Positions 17,508 to 28,852 of a stretch of 64,000 nucleotides of DNA are shown here, piece after piece. The notes below the pieces were generated by a model, which had not been told where the DNA came from, searched no databases, and saw nothing but the letters and a program-made list of their open reading frames with translations. Position 1 is the first letter of the stretch. Each line of letters begins with the position of its first letter. Source of the DNA: Staphylococcus auricularis (GTDB taxonomy: Bacteria; Bacillota; Bacilli; Staphylococcales; Staphylococcaceae); the NCBI RefSeq assembly GCF_001500315.1, contig NZ_LLER01000007.1, positions 62,001 to 126,000 on the forward strand, in the 5' to 3' direction. The position numbers and the translations under genes were made by a program.

Positions 17508-17839
17508 CCTTTTTTCGCAACTTTTTAAGTGGACTTTTATACATTAGTTGTATATTGAGTTAAATGTTAACGAAGTATCGTATTTGTTTTTATCGGTTTA
17601 TTAATAAGTGGTTAAGCGCTTACGCTTTTTATTTCATTTTTCATTCATTTTATAAAAATGTATATTCATAAATGTTGATGATGTGAGGAAGTTGAGATAT
17701 TTAAATTTGTTGTTAGACGGGTATATGTTGTTGTAAACTTATCAACTTTTTGTTTATTTGATAAACTAATACTAAAAGAGAGAGAACAGTTGTCCCTCCT
17801 GTATCTTGTAAATCAGAAGCTAATAGAGGTGTATTTACT
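17508..17839. other. Intergenic region upstream of the small membrane protein
   Basis: About 330 bp of AT-rich DNA. An AAAAGAGAGAGAAC purine stretch lies near 17773. No gene, repeat or riboswitch is recognisable. Confidence 0.4.
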
Positions 17840-18040
17840 ATGCTAATCACTATTCTCATTATTTTAATATTAACTATACTTATTCCGACTATTTATTTTG
17901 GAATACAATACATTAAATTAAAAAAAGCCCATGCCTCAGATCAAAAATTCGAACATTTAACGGCTAATATGATGCGAGCAGACAGCATAATTATTCCTAT
18001 CATGTTACTCCTCGTTGTATTGCTCTATATTTTCCATTAA
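17840..18040 (+). CDS. Small membrane protein, 66 residues
   Basis: Two predicted transmembrane helices (about 2-24 and 48-65) flank a charged loop (KLKKAHASDQKFEHL). ATG 17840 has only a weak ribosome binding site (AATAGAGGTG, 9 nt upstream). It is a separate plus-strand unit between tRNA-Glu and purA, ended by a shared terminator. Hypothetical; the start and end look like a genuine small gene, but no family is recognised. Confidence 0.6.
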   Translation: MLITILIILILTILIPTIYFGIQYIKLKKAHASDQKFEHLTANMMRADSIIIPIMLLLVVLLYIFH

Positions 18041-18043
18041 TAT

Positions 18044-18083
18044 AAAAACCCGCTCCATTCGATCAACAATGAAGCGGGTTTTC
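18044..18083. terminator. Bidirectional terminator between the small membrane protein and purA
   Basis: AAAACCCGCTCCATTC pairs with GAATGAAGCGGGTTTT-like sequence (stem AAAACCCGCT/AGCGGGTTTT plus partial inner pairing), with T-runs on both strands between convergent genes. Confidence 0.85.
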
Positions 18084-18097
18084 TCTATTTATTTCAA

Positions 18098-19381
18098 TTA
18101 CCAAAGTTCTGTTAAAAGATTGGTTTGATTACGATCTGGACCAACTGAGAAGATTGAAATGTTTACGTCACAAAGTTCTGCAATGCGTTCTAAGTAGTGA
18201 CGTGCATTGTCAGGTAATTCTTCTAAGCTGCGGCAACCTGTAATATCTTCGTTCCAACCTGGAAGTTCTTCAAAGATTGGTTTGCAGCGTTTTAGATCGT
18301 TTAAGTTTGCTGGGTACTCTGTAATTTCTTCCCCATCTAATTCGTATGCGGTACAAATTTTAACTGTATCTAAACCAGTTAACACATCAATAGAGTTAAT
18401 AGAAAGGTCTGTAATACCGCTCACACGGCGAGAGTGACGTAATACCACAGAGTCGAACCAACCGACACGTCTTGGGCGTCCTGTTGTTGTACCGTATTCA
18501 TGTCCGACTTCACGGATGTGGTGACCATCATCATCAAATAATTCAGTTGGGAATGGACCATCACCGACACGTGATGTATAGGCTTTACATACACCAATCA
18601 CTTTAGAGACAAACGTTGGACCTACACCTGCACCCACTGTCACGTTACCAGCAACAGGGTTACTAGATGTAACAAATGGGTACGTACCATGGTCGATATC
18701 TAACATCACACCTTGTGCACCTTCGAAGAGTACTTTTTCATCTGCTTGGTGTGCATCATCTAACACTTTTGCAGTATCTGTAACAAACGGTGCGAGACGT
18801 TGACCTGCCGCATAATATTCCTCAAAAATGTCATCGAATGTTGGACAAGATTTACCAAACATACCTTGGAAATAGTCTTCTTTATATGCGAGGTTCGCTT
18901 TCAATTGTTCGCTAAATGCATCTTTATCTAGTAAATCTGCCATGCGAATACCCATACGTTGTGCTTTATCTACATAAGCTGGACCAATTCCTTTTTTCGT
19001 CGTACCAATTTTATTATCTCCGCGACGTTCTTCTTCATATTCATCTTGTTTTAAGTGATAAGGTAGAATCACTTGTGCGCGGTTTGAAATACGTAGATTA
19101 TCAGTAGAGATGCCACGTTCGTTTAAACCATCTAATTCTTTTAATAATGCGACTGGATCAACGACCACGCCGTTACCAATCACTGCTAATTTATCTTTAT
19201 AAAAAATACCTGATGGTACTAAGTGTAATTTATATGTTTCTCCGTCAAATTTAATGGTATGTCCTGCGTTATTACCTCCTGAAAAGCGTGTAATAACATC
19301 TGCCTGCTCTGCTAAGAAGTCCGTGATTTTTCCTTTTCCTTCGTCTCCCCATTGTGTCCCAACTACTACGATTGATGACAT
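18098..19381 (-). CDS. purA: Adenylosuccinate synthetase
   Basis: Converts IMP, aspartate and GTP to adenylosuccinate, the first committed step to AMP. 427 residues, family length. P-loop [11 protein letters not shown] (about 8-18), NNAGHT (about 38), [19 protein letters not shown] and the C-terminal SVGPDRNQT are visible. ATG 19381 follows TTGGAGGTG. Cytosolic; monocistronic between its terminator and the dnaB-type helicase gene. Confidence 0.98.
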   Translation of the reverse strand: MSSIVVVGTQWGDEGKGKITDFLAEQADVITRFSGGNNAGHTIKFDGETYKLHLVPSGIFYKDKLAVIGNGVVVDPVALLKELDGLNERGISTDNLRISNRAQVILPYHLKQDEYEEERRGDNKIGTTKKGIGPAYVDKAQRMGIRMADLLDKDAFSEQLKANLAYKEDYFQGMFGKSCPTFDDIFEEYYAAGQRLAPFVTDTAKVLDDAHQADEKVLFEGAQGVMLDIDHGTYPFVTSSNPVAGNVTVGAGVGPTFVSKVIGVCKAYTSRVGDGPFPTELFDDDGHHIREVGHEYGTTTGRPRRVGWFDSVVLRHSRRVSGITDLSINSIDVLTGLDTVKICTAYELDGEEITEYPANLNDLKRCKPIFEELPGWNEDITGCRSLEELPDNARHYLERIAELCDVNISIFSVGPDRNQTNLLTELW

Positions 19382-19663
19382 GTGAGCACCTCCAAGTTTT
19401 TGTCAATTTACCATTAAGTATTCTATCAATATCACCTTGATAATGCAAATAAAAATCGAACATTATTTATCGTGTGATTTCTTAATGATTTGTGAAATCT
19501 CAAAACCATCAAATTCATAATAAACGCCTTTATATAAAGGGTTTAGCCGTTTAAAGTTTATTTTCAATACACATACTTCTTCAAAAAATTGTACTTAGAA
19601 TCAAAACGAAACCCACACATTAAATATATTTTAAATAAAAATGTACGGGTTTTAACCTATTGA

Positions 19664-21067
19664 TTAAGATCCCATATCGGCATGCGCATAATCAATATCA
19701 GTAAATTTATTATATTGTTTCATGAAGTGTAATTTCACGGTACCAGTAGGGCCGTTACGTTGTTTAGCGATAATGATTTCTATCTCCCCGTTATCGTCAT
19801 TCGTCTGTGGTTCAAAGCCGCCACCATCATCGTCATCTTCATCATCACCGCGGTTATAATAATCTTCACGGTATAAGAATGCGACGATATCGGCGTCTTG
19901 CTCGATCGAACCAGACTCACGAATGTCACTCATCATCGGGCGTTTATCTTGTCGTTGTTCTACGCCACGTGAGAGCTGACTGAGGGCAATGACCGGGCAC
20001 TCTAATTCACGCGCAATCGCTTTTAATGTTCGAGAGATTTCAGATACTTCTTGTTGTCGGTTATCACTATAACGTGAGCCACTACCTTGGATGAGTTGTA
20101 GATAGTCAATGACAATCATATCTAAGCCGTGTTCTTGCTTTAAGCGACGGCATTTCGATCTGATGTCTGTTACACGGATACCCGGAGTGTCATCGATGAA
20201 AATTTTCGTCCGGGACAGCTTACCTACTGCGATGGTGAATCGGTTCCAGTCTTCTTCTGTCATTTCACCAGTACGCAAGCGGTTAGAGTCCACATTACCG
20301 GAACTACAAATCATCCGCGTTGCCAATTGGTCTGCACCCATTTCAAGTGAGAAAATACCGACCGTGTACTGTGCTTCGTTCGTCGCTACCTTTTGTGCGA
20401 TATTCAGTGCGAAGGCAGTCTTACCTACTGATGGACGTGCTGCCAAAATAATTAAATCATTGCGATTAAAACCAGCTGTCATTTGATCCAAATCACGGTA
20501 GCCTGTCGGTATACCTGGTGTCTGTCCGCTATTTTGATCGAGTAATTCCGCATTTTCATAAACATCACCGAGAATGTCACGAATTTCTTTAAATCCTTCG
20601 CTCTGTCTCGTATTCGATAAGTCTAAGATACGTCTTTCTGCGTCACTCAATACAGAGTCTAAATCAAGTTCGTCATTGTAGCCATCTTTCGCGATACTGT
20701 CAGCAACTTGAATCAGTCTTCGTTTGGCTGCATGTTTATATACGATATCGATGTAATAATCTATGTTTCGCGTCGTTGGTACAACGGTAGAAAGTTCACC
20801 TAAGTATTCAGCGCCACCCGCTTCATTTAAACGTCCTTCTTGGATGAGTTTATCCATCAATGTCACCGCATCAATCTCACGTTCATCCTGGTTCAGTTCC
20901 ATCATTGCTCTAAAGATATGTTGATGGGCTCCACGATAAAATGACTCAGGAAGCAGCACTTCCTGAGTTGAATTGATGAGTTTTGGATCTATGATAATGG
21001 CGCCTAAAACAGACTGCTCTGCCTCATTACTATGTGGCATTTGGTTTTGCTGGTTCATTTCATCCAT
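19664..21067 (-). CDS. Replicative DNA helicase (DnaB type)
   Basis: 467-residue hexameric helicase of the replication fork, called dnaC in several Gram-positives and dnaB elsewhere. N-terminal primase-interaction domain (about 10-110), linker, RecA-like motor with Walker A AARPSVGKTAFAL, Walker B MIVIDYLQLI, and QLSRGVEQR. ATG 21067 follows GAGGTG. It lies just after rplI, in the gdpP-rplI-helicase group. An Asp/Gly-rich insert (DDEDDDDGGG) near the C-terminus is an oddity of little consequence. Confidence 0.96.
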   Translation of the reverse strand: MDEMNQQNQMPHSNEAEQSVLGAIIIDPKLINSTQEVLLPESFYRGAHQHIFRAMMELNQDEREIDAVTLMDKLIQEGRLNEAGGAEYLGELSTVVPTTRNIDYYIDIVYKHAAKRRLIQVADSIAKDGYNDELDLDSVLSDAERRILDLSNTRQSEGFKEIRDILGDVYENAELLDQNSGQTPGIPTGYRDLDQMTAGFNRNDLIILAARPSVGKTAFALNIAQKVATNEAQYTVGIFSLEMGADQLATRMICSSGNVDSNRLRTGEMTEEDWNRFTIAVGKLSRTKIFIDDTPGIRVTDIRSKCRRLKQEHGLDMIVIDYLQLIQGSGSRYSDNRQQEVSEISRTLKAIARELECPVIALSQLSRGVEQRQDKRPMMSDIRESGSIEQDADIVAFLYREDYYNRGDDEDDDDGGGFEPQTNDDNGEIEIIIAKQRNGPTGTVKLHFMKQYNKFTDIDYAHADMGS

Positions 21068-21097
21068 TTTGATTACACCTCATATCTCCATTTCGTA

Positions 21098-21547
21098 TTA
21101 TTGTTCTACAGTGTGAACACGGATTGTACCTTCCACTTCTTTATCGAGTTTCACTGGTACGTTTGTATAACCTAATGCATGGATACCATTAGGTAAGTCC
21201 ATTTTACGTTTATCGATTTTAATATCGTGTTGTTTTTGTAACGCTTGAGCGATTTGTTTAGTGCTCACTGAACCGAATAATTTACCGCCTTCACCTGATT
21301 TTGCAGTGACTTCAACTTCGATTTCAGCTAAGCGTTCTTTAAGAGCTTTCGCATCTTCAATTTCTTTTTCACGTTCTTGTTCTGCACGTTTGTTTTGTTG
21401 TTCAAGTTGTTTCAAGTTACCTTGGTTCGCTTCGATAGCTAAATTATTTTTGAATAAATAGTTGTTTGCGTAACCTACAGGTACATCTTTGATTTCGCCT
21501 TTTTTACCTTTATTTTTAACATCTTGTGTGAAAATTACTTTCATCAT
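21098..21547 (-). CDS. rplI: Ribosomal protein bL9
   Basis: 149 residues (148 if the second of the tandem ATG codons is used). The N-terminal RNA-binding domain [20 protein letters not shown] is followed by a long charged helix and a C-terminal domain. Its ATG overlaps the gdpP stop (ATGA), so translation is coupled to gdpP. Component of the 50S subunit. Confidence 0.97.
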   Translation of the reverse strand: MMKVIFTQDVKNKGKKGEIKDVPVGYANNYLFKNNLAIEANQGNLKQLEQQNKRAEQEREKEIEDAKALKERLAEIEVEVTAKSGEGGKLFGSVSTKQIAQALQKQHDIKIDKRKMDLPNGIHALGYTNVPVKLDKEVEGTIRVHTVEQ

Positions 21548-23508
21548 TCTTCACTCCTACTCATTTGTTCTGTAATTGCTTGTTGTAATTGTTCAATCGC
21601 TTCATCTACAGTTACATCTTTCAACTGGGTAGCTGCATTGGTGAGATGGCCACCGCCGCCTAATGCTTCCATTGTTAGTTGGACGTTCACTGAACCAAGT
21701 GAACGTGCTGACATACCTACGAGATTATCCTCTCGACGTGCGATGACATATGAAGCTTCAACACCATCTAAACTTAATAATTCATCGGCTGCTTGTGCGA
21801 CAGTCACAGGATGGAAGATCTTATCATCTGGACCGTGCGCAATCGCCACACCGTGATCTTGTAATTTAACAGTACGGATTAATTCTGTACGGTTGATGTA
21901 CGTATCGATATCATCTTTTAAGAAGTGTTGGGTCAAGATGGTATCGGCACCATGTGCACGTAAGTAACTTGCGGCATCAAACGTCCGTGAGCCTGTCCGC
22001 AAGGTGAAGTTACGCGTATCGACGATGATACCTGCGAACATCACTGTAGATTCTAAGCGAGTGAGTCGTTGCTCTGTCGCTTGATATTCTAACAGTTCTG
22101 TCACTAACTCGGCTGTAGAACTTGCATAAGGTTCCATGTATACGAGCAATGGACTTGAGATAAAGCTTTCGCCACGACGGTGGTGGTCGATAACCACTTT
22201 ACGGTTTGCTTTATTCAAGATGTTTTCATCCAACACCATTTCAGGCTTATGCGTATCGACAATGACGACCGTTGTTTTAGACGTCATCATATCCCATGCT
22301 TCATCGGACGTTACAAATCGTTCTTTTAGTTCTGGTTTTTCATCAACGGCATCCATGACACGACGTAATGTCGGATCAATATCCGAATCATTTAATACGA
22401 TATAAGCGTCTAAGTGATTCATCATCGCAAAGCGAGAAACACCGATCGCTGCCCCAATCGCATCTAAGTCAGGTCGTGTATGTCCCATCACGATGACTTT
22501 GTCACCTTCCATTAAGATGTCTTTCAATGCGTGAGAAATAACACGTGCTCTTACACGCGTACGTTTTTCCATAGGGTCTGTTTTACCACCATAGAAGCGC
22601 ACATTACCATTGATGTGTTTGATCGCGACTTGGTCACCGCCACGTCCTAAGGCGAGATCAAGACCAGATTGTGATAAGTCCCCGAGATCGATGAGATTTT
22701 CTGAGCCTTCACCGACACCGATACTAAGCGTGAGTTGTGCACGATAGCCCACACTTTTTTCACGTAATTGTTGTAAAATGTCGAAATTATTTTCTTCTAC
22801 TTCATTTAAAATGCGTTGATTTAAATAAGCGACGAATTGGTCTGAACTGTAGCGTTTGAAGAAAATATTATATTCTTGCGCCCAGCGACTAATAATACGC
22901 GTCACCATAGAGTTGATTTCAGAACGTTGTGTATCGTTCATATTTTGTGTGATTTCATCGTAGTTATCTAGGAACAACGTCGCAATAATCGGTTTAGAAT
23001 CTTCATATAAATCTCTTGTTTCGACTTCTTCAGTGATATCGAAGAAATATAAAATGTGATCCGCTTCATCATAACGAACACGATAATGGTATTCGTTGTC
23101 CTCAGTTTCGATTTCTTGAGTTTTTTCTAATTGTTTTAAAATATTGGGATACACTTCATTGACCGGATCGGAAATCACATTGCGAGTTAAACGTTCAGAC
23201 ATGAACTGATTCACCCACTCGATATTGTCATTTTCATCTAATACGATCATCCCTATCGGTAAATGTTTGATCGCAGATTGACTTGCTGCCGATATGTGTC
23301 CACTTAAATCGTCAACATAATTATCCATTTTGAGCAAAGCTTGTCTTCCCATGATGATCGTTATAATAATCATCACGATCAGTGCGATTGCGGCAATCGT
23401 CGCGACAACTGGATTGAATACAAACCATACTGCAACGAGCGCAATGCCTGTCAGTACCATTAATATAAATGGCAACATTAAAGCTTTCTTAGTGGATTGA
23501 CGGTTCAT
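21544..23508 (-). CDS. gdpP: Cyclic-di-AMP phosphodiesterase GdpP
   Basis: 654 residues. Two N-terminal transmembrane helices (about 10-55), a degenerate PAS domain (about 80-150), a degenerate GGDEF domain (about 170-300), then DHH/DHHA1 domains with [16 protein letters not shown] and VIDHHRRGE metal-binding motifs and a C-terminal GGGGH. Degrades c-di-AMP and so affects cell-wall stress tolerance and beta-lactam susceptibility. It lies 14 nt after the DUF2232 gene and is coupled to rplI. All catalytic motifs are intact. Confidence 0.97.
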   Translation of the reverse strand: MNRQSTKKALMLPFILMVLTGIALVAVWFVFNPVVATIAAIALIVMIIITIIMGRQALLKMDNYVDDLSGHISAASQSAIKHLPIGMIVLDENDNIEWVNQFMSERLTRNVISDPVNEVYPNILKQLEKTQEIETEDNEYHYRVRYDEADHILYFFDITEEVETRDLYEDSKPIIATLFLDNYDEITQNMNDTQRSEINSMVTRIISRWAQEYNIFFKRYSSDQFVAYLNQRILNEVEENNFDILQQLREKSVGYRAQLTLSIGVGEGSENLIDLGDLSQSGLDLALGRGGDQVAIKHINGNVRFYGGKTDPMEKRTRVRARVISHALKDILMEGDKVIVMGHTRPDLDAIGAAIGVSRFAMMNHLDAYIVLNDSDIDPTLRRVMDAVDEKPELKERFVTSDEAWDMMTSKTTVVIVDTHKPEMVLDENILNKANRKVVIDHHRRGESFISSPLLVYMEPYASSTAELVTELLEYQATEQRLTRLESTVMFAGIIVDTRNFTLRTGSRTFDAASYLRAHGADTILTQHFLKDDIDTYINRTELIRTVKLQDHGVAIAHGPDDKIFHPVTVAQAADELLSLDGVEASYVIARREDNLVGMSARSLGSVNVQLTMEALGGGGHLTNAATQLKDVTVDEAIEQLQQAITEQMSRSEE

Positions 23509-23522
23509 TGTCCCACCTCAAA

Positions 23523-24434
23523 TCATTTTTTAATGCTTGATTTTAAATTTAACGCTAAGTCTATGACTCCCAATAATGCGACGAGATGCGTTACTGGATT
23601 GATGATAATACCTACTACGAGTATAGCTACTGTCACCGCGAATGGCAGTGATTTTGCCTTTCCAAAATAATGGATTAAACTCAATCCTTGAAGGAACATA
23701 CAAAGTGATAAAATGTTTTCAAAGTTTAATAGAATACTTTGGAATGTACTTGGTTCTACCGCGAATAATACAAGTAATAATACAATGACATAAAGCACTA
23801 ATAACACGCGCGGCATACGCCATAAGTACAATGGTTTAAATAATGGCGTTGCGACTTTAAATTTTCTTACGATTGGGAATGTGACAATCAAACTGATTAA
23901 CACGAATAAGAAAATGCCTATAATGACAAGGCTCGGTAATTGAACTGACATTTGTCGAAAGCTTTCTTCAAGCATGTTCTGGTAATTGTCACCCATACCT
24001 GTCACTGTCACAGCTTCTTGCATGCGGTTTTTTAATGGCCGTATGATTGATTCTGAACTTGGCATCATTTTTGCTGCTTGTAAGACCATCATGACAATCA
24101 CTGCGGCGATACCTGCAATTGTCGTACTGATGTATAAAATACGTTCTTTAGATGTACGTTCAAGTAATAATTGACCAATCACCAAGCTAAGTAGTAACAA
24201 AATGATCATGGTACTCAACACGAAAATGTTGCCGAGTAACACGGTTACTACTACAGAAATTACGGCTGCTAACCCAAATGAAGCTTTAGATTTATGCCAT
24301 AATACTATACCCGGAATGGTTGCAAATAAGCTTAATATAATTCCAACTGGTGGAACGATATGTAAGACTAAAGCCACAACGAGGAGAGAAAGTGTACCTA
24401 AGATTGTCGCTTTAGCGTTTATTTTTGAAAACAA
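23523..24434 (-). CDS. DUF2232 membrane protein (YybS-like)
   Basis: Polytopic membrane protein of about 303 residues with some eight hydrophobic segments. Homologues precede gdpP in staphylococci and are YybS-like in Bacillus. The best start is TTG at 24434 (product begins with FSKINAKATILGT), 8 nt after GGAG; an upstream in-frame ATG at 24500 has no ribosome binding site and would add a poorly hydrophobic tail. No function is established to my knowledge. Confidence 0.85.
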   Translation of the reverse strand: MFSKINAKATILGTLSLLVVALVLHIVPPVGIILSLFATIPGIVLWHKSKASFGLAAVISVVVTVLLGNIFVLSTMIILLLLSLVIGQLLLERTSKERILYISTTIAGIAAVIVMMVLQAAKMMPSSESIIRPLKNRMQEAVTVTGMGDNYQNMLEESFRQMSVQLPSLVIIGIFLFVLISLIVTFPIVRKFKVATPLFKPLYLWRMPRVLLVLYVIVLLLVLFAVEPSTFQSILLNFENILSLCMFLQGLSLIHYFGKAKSLPFAVTVAILVVGIIINPVTHLVALLGVIDLALNLKSSIKK

Positions 24435-24568
24435 ATTCGCCACTCCTATACTAATTTTGTCTATAAGGACTATTTTAACCTCTTTAAACGTTTTATACAA
24501 TTATAGTTATTGCGTTTGGCCCTTGAGACATATGTGAATGCATCTCATGCTGTTGTCGCTATTCTAGA

Positions 24569-25534
24569 TCATCGTTTTGCTTTCGTTACTTTTAGAAAAT
24601 GATACAAGTTAGGTGCCCAATTATTGAAGTTTAACAAGAAACCGTCGTGACCGACATTGTCCGGCACAAAGAAATGGCAGTGGTATTTAAAGCGTGCGCC
24701 TGTCCGGTAAACTTGGTCATCTGGATACAATAAGTCATCGATAAATCCGATTGTTAACACTTTGGTGTCTAGAGAACGAAATACCTGATCGACATCTGTA
24801 CGACCTCGATCGATGTGATGACTATCTAAGACGTCGAGCAGTGTTAAATAACATGCTAAATCAAAGTTTTCTTTGAATTTATCGCCTTGGTATTTTTGAT
24901 AGGAAACGACTTCATCTGGTGAAAATCGCTCATCGTAACTTTTAGACGAACGATAGGTTAAGAAACCTAATTGACGTGCGATACTGAGACCCTCTTTACC
25001 TCCGAGATAAATCGCCTGTCTCGCAATTTCATTAAACGCGCGACTATAAGAAGATGTATGATCGGTAGCTGCCAGAATCACTGCTTTATCTACAGTAAAA
25101 CTTCGATTGTATAACAGTTCAAGTGCCTGCATACCGCCGAGAGAACCCCCGATCAAAATATTAATATGTGTAAAACCTAACGCTTCAATACCGAGTTCTA
25201 TCGCACGTACAATATCCCTGATTGTTAAGTGATCTGGAAAATGGTCGTCAGTCAATTTAGAGCTCGAGCCAAAAGGACTGCCTATCACATTAAAGGTGAG
25301 AAACTGATAATCGTTAATCGGTAAGTAACCCCCATCAATGATCTCGCGCCACCATCCCGGTTCCTCGTCTGTCCCATACGTTAAATGGTTACCTGTGAGC
25401 GCATGACATATCACGACTAAAGGTTGCCCAGGATAACCGACGTGTTCATAGCGCAGCTGTAAAGGGTCTATGATTTCACCAGATTCCGTTTCAAATCGTC
25501 CTAAATTTAATGTACTTACTGTATAGTGCGTCAA
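24569..25534 (-). CDS. metX: Homoserine O-acetyltransferase (MetX-type alpha/beta hydrolase)
   Basis: 321 residues. Alpha/beta-hydrolase fold with an HALTGN oxyanion region, nucleophile elbow GGSLGGMQ (Ser about 132), and late Asp (IDDLLYPDDQ) and His (VGHDGFL). Acylates homoserine for methionine synthesis; acetyl versus succinyl donor cannot be told from sequence alone. The start is TTG at 25534 (THYTVSTLNLG follows) after AAGGAGG. The 260-bp upstream region holds no SAM riboswitch that I can recognise. Confidence 0.88.
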   Translation of the reverse strand: MTHYTVSTLNLGRFETESGEIIDPLQLRYEHVGYPGQPLVVICHALTGNHLTYGTDEEPGWWREIIDGGYLPINDYQFLTFNVIGSPFGSSSKLTDDHFPDHLTIRDIVRAIELGIEALGFTHINILIGGSLGGMQALELLYNRSFTVDKAVILAATDHTSSYSRAFNEIARQAIYLGGKEGLSIARQLGFLTYRSSKSYDERFSPDEVVSYQKYQGDKFKENFDLACYLTLLDVLDSHHIDRGRTDVDQVFRSLDTKVLTIGFIDDLLYPDDQVYRTGARFKYHCHFFVPDNVGHDGFLLNFNNWAPNLYHFLKVTKAKR

Positions 25535-25794
25535 CGTGATAACCTCCTTATAAAATCATCCACTAAGATTCCAGTTGTTTTGTAACAATTTTCAGTTTAA
25601 TTCAATTTCATTGTGTCAATGATGTGCTGATGTCGGAGGGTTGAGATAGCCAATATTGCGTCACCGCTTCTCCCGTTTCATTAAGGCTGAGGCTGTCCCA
25701 AGATTGCGACGGTTCTCCATGTTCCATCGTTTTCAGTAGTTACCGAGGGGACTTCAAGATTGCAATTTCACTCTTTTTCATTGCATTAGGTCAT

Positions 25795-26124
25795 CTAGAT
25801 GAAAAAGCGTAAAATCGCAACAATGCCTAAGCCTCCGAGCACAGTGATGGTCATACTTTTAGTAAAAATGGCTAATAAGATGGTAGGAACAAGTGCAATC
25901 AAATACTGCACATCTAGCGTAAAACCAAAGCCATAATCACGCTGTTGAATGACCCCGTCCATAATCAATGCTGTAAACAAAGTAATAGGAATAAACGAGA
26001 GCCACTTTACAATAATCTCCGGCAACGAAATATGAGAAATGAGCACAAACGGTATGATGCGTGTGAGCCAGGTCACCAAACCACACACTAAGATCAAACT
26101 CACCATGTAAAGATCTGTCGTCAT
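25795..26124 (-). CDS. azlD: Branched-chain amino acid export subunit AzlD
   Basis: 109 residues from ATG 26124 (MTTDLYMVSLILVCG); a longer frame to 26229 lies inside azlC and is rejected. Four hydrophobic helices, with the conserved TWLTRIIPFVL at the N-terminus. Forms an exporter with AzlC, whose end it overlaps by 4 nt. Confidence 0.9.
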   Translation of the reverse strand: MTTDLYMVSLILVCGLVTWLTRIIPFVLISHISLPEIIVKWLSFIPITLFTALIMDGVIQQRDYGFGFTLDVQYLIALVPTILLAIFTKSMTITVLGGLGIVAILRFFI

Positions 26125-26813
26125 CGATCCATCACCACCCCTAATGCTGCCGTTATCGTAGAAGATAAAATGATTGCGACATAGGATGGCATGATGAGAC
26201 TTAACAGCAACATCATGACGACGACACAACTCATCAGCACGAGATATTTCATAATTTTCGTCCGTTTCACAGTTTCAAATTGCGCAATCGTTAAAAAGAC
26301 AAACATTGCCGTAATCGCAAAATCTAATCCGAGTGCTTCAGGATGTTGAATATAATCGCCAAACACTGCCCCTATTATAGTAGAAAAGGTCCAAAATAAA
26401 TAAGCTGTGATATTAATACCATGCATCCATCGATCTGTGATCAACTCTCCTCTGATACGTGGTGTAATGGCAACGCCAAACGTTTCATCGGTCACAAGAA
26501 AGCCGAGCCCCACCCTATTTAAGAATCCATATGATTTAAATGTAGGGGCGAGCGTCATACTTAATAGGAACATTCTTGAATTCACAATGAAGGTTGTTAA
26601 CACTATCGCTGAGAACGGCGTACCAGCGAGGAGTAATGTACAGATAATAAATTGTGCTGCACCTGCATAAACCAATAAACTGAGCAGTGTAATTTCTAAA
26701 ATACTAAAATTAGCAGCTGCTGCGACAATACCAAACGATAAACCAATACCCGCATAACCTAATAAGGTTGGAATACATTCTTTAACCCCTTGCCGAAATG
26801 TGCTGTGCTCCAT
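26121..26813 (-). CDS. azlC: Branched-chain amino acid exporter AzlC
   Basis: 230-residue integral membrane protein of the AzlC family. FRQGVKECIPTLLGYAGIGLSFG at the start and LVTDETFGVA in the middle are characteristic. Exports branched-chain amino acids with AzlD. ATG 26813 follows GACGGAGGACGATGG. A structured leader-like sequence lies just upstream. Confidence 0.92.
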   Translation of the reverse strand: MEHSTFRQGVKECIPTLLGYAGIGLSFGIVAAAANFSILEITLLSLLVYAGAAQFIICTLLLAGTPFSAIVLTTFIVNSRMFLLSMTLAPTFKSYGFLNRVGLGFLVTDETFGVAITPRIRGELITDRWMHGINITAYLFWTFSTIIGAVFGDYIQHPEALGLDFAITAMFVFLTIAQFETVKRTKIMKYLVLMSCVVVMMLLLSLIMPSYVAIILSSTITAALGVVMDR

Positions 26814-27042
26814 CCCATCGTCCTCCGTCTCAATTAAGCAGCATATGCTTTATACTCTGAAAATATCCGATAAGGTAAGACTTCGGGTTGTCTGTCGTTA
26901 GACTAACCGGTGTATTATTTTCCGCTACATTTTCGAATATTGAAACAATTTTAACACAATTCTGAGTTTTCTGATATATCTATTGAGAGATTCAATTGAT
27001 AATCTTATGATGTGAAAAGATAACGGTTCCCCTCCCCTATCT
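26814..27042 (-). other. azlCD leader region with stem-loops
   Basis: On the minus strand just upstream of azlC, GGTTAGTCT - AACG - ACAGACAACC forms a stem with one mismatch, followed by CCGA...TCGG. The sequence could fold as a leader RNA, but it does not match any riboswitch class I can name. Toward serS the region is AT-rich without further signals. Confidence 0.35.
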
Positions 27043-27102
27043 TTAATTTCTGAGATGGCGCCCCGTCGGTTGAGAGTCTATAAGTGGGACTTCTTCTGTC
27101 AT
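27043..27102 (-). CDS. Possible 19-residue peptide between serS and azlC
   Basis: ATG 27102 lies 7 nt after GAGATGAGGTG, a convincing ribosome binding site, and opens a 19-codon frame (MTEEVPLIDSQPTGRHLRN) ending with TAA at 27045-27043. It is upstream of azlCD on the same strand and could be a leader peptide or chance. Support is the ribosome binding site only. Confidence 0.35.
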   Translation of the reverse strand: MTEEVPLIDSQPTGRHLRN

Positions 27103-27133
27103 TTTGAATCACCTCATCTCTCCCTTTAAATAT

Positions 27134-27180
27134 AAAAAAAGAGTTATTGGAAACTTAGGATAACTTGCTTCCAATAACTC
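27134..27180 (-). terminator. serS terminator
   Basis: On the minus strand GAGTTATTGGAA pairs with TTCCAATAACTC, followed by seven T residues. Confidence 0.88.
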
Positions 27181-27209
27181 TGATTTAAGTGTATATGAAG
27201 TGCTAGTGA

Positions 27210-28529
<1,320 letters not shown>

Positions 28530-28544
28530 TTAGGATAAACAACG

Positions 28545-28750
28545 AAAAAAAGACCACATCCCAACCAAGGGACGTGGTCTACGCGTTGCCACCCTATTTA
28601 ACAAACTTAATTTAAAAAATTAAGATGCACTCATTACTTAAAATAACGGTTAATACCGATTGTTCACATGAGTAGGTAGATTCATATTACGTTTGATTAC
28701 TTGTTCACACCCTACACAAGCTCTCTGAAATCAAAGCTGTAATACTACTT
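28545..28750 (-). promoter_or_regulatory. T-box leader of serS
   Basis: Read on the minus strand: a stem-I region containing TCAGAGAGCTTG and GTGTGAACAAG, a possible TCT (Ser) specifier in GAATCTACC, the T-box core AGGGTGGCAACGCG (about 28582-28595), and a terminator AGACCACGTCCCT...GGGATGTGGTCT followed by seven T residues at 28545-28580. Uncharged tRNA-Ser should promote antitermination of serS. The specifier codon is a reading guess; the class is secure. Confidence 0.9.
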
Positions 28751-28852
28751 AGCCTACGAACAATAATTTATTCATTTAATTAATTTTAATATAGCAAATT
28801 ATATGACAATTTGCAAATAACTTTCGTAAAAAGTTTTTATTTTTATGTCAGA

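Noticed and set aside
25535..25794. Possible T-box or SAM riboswitch upstream of metX
   Set aside because: GGAGAACCG followed by GGGACAGCC weakly recalls a T-box core, but no stem I, no canonical antiterminator and no SAM-I core could be found.
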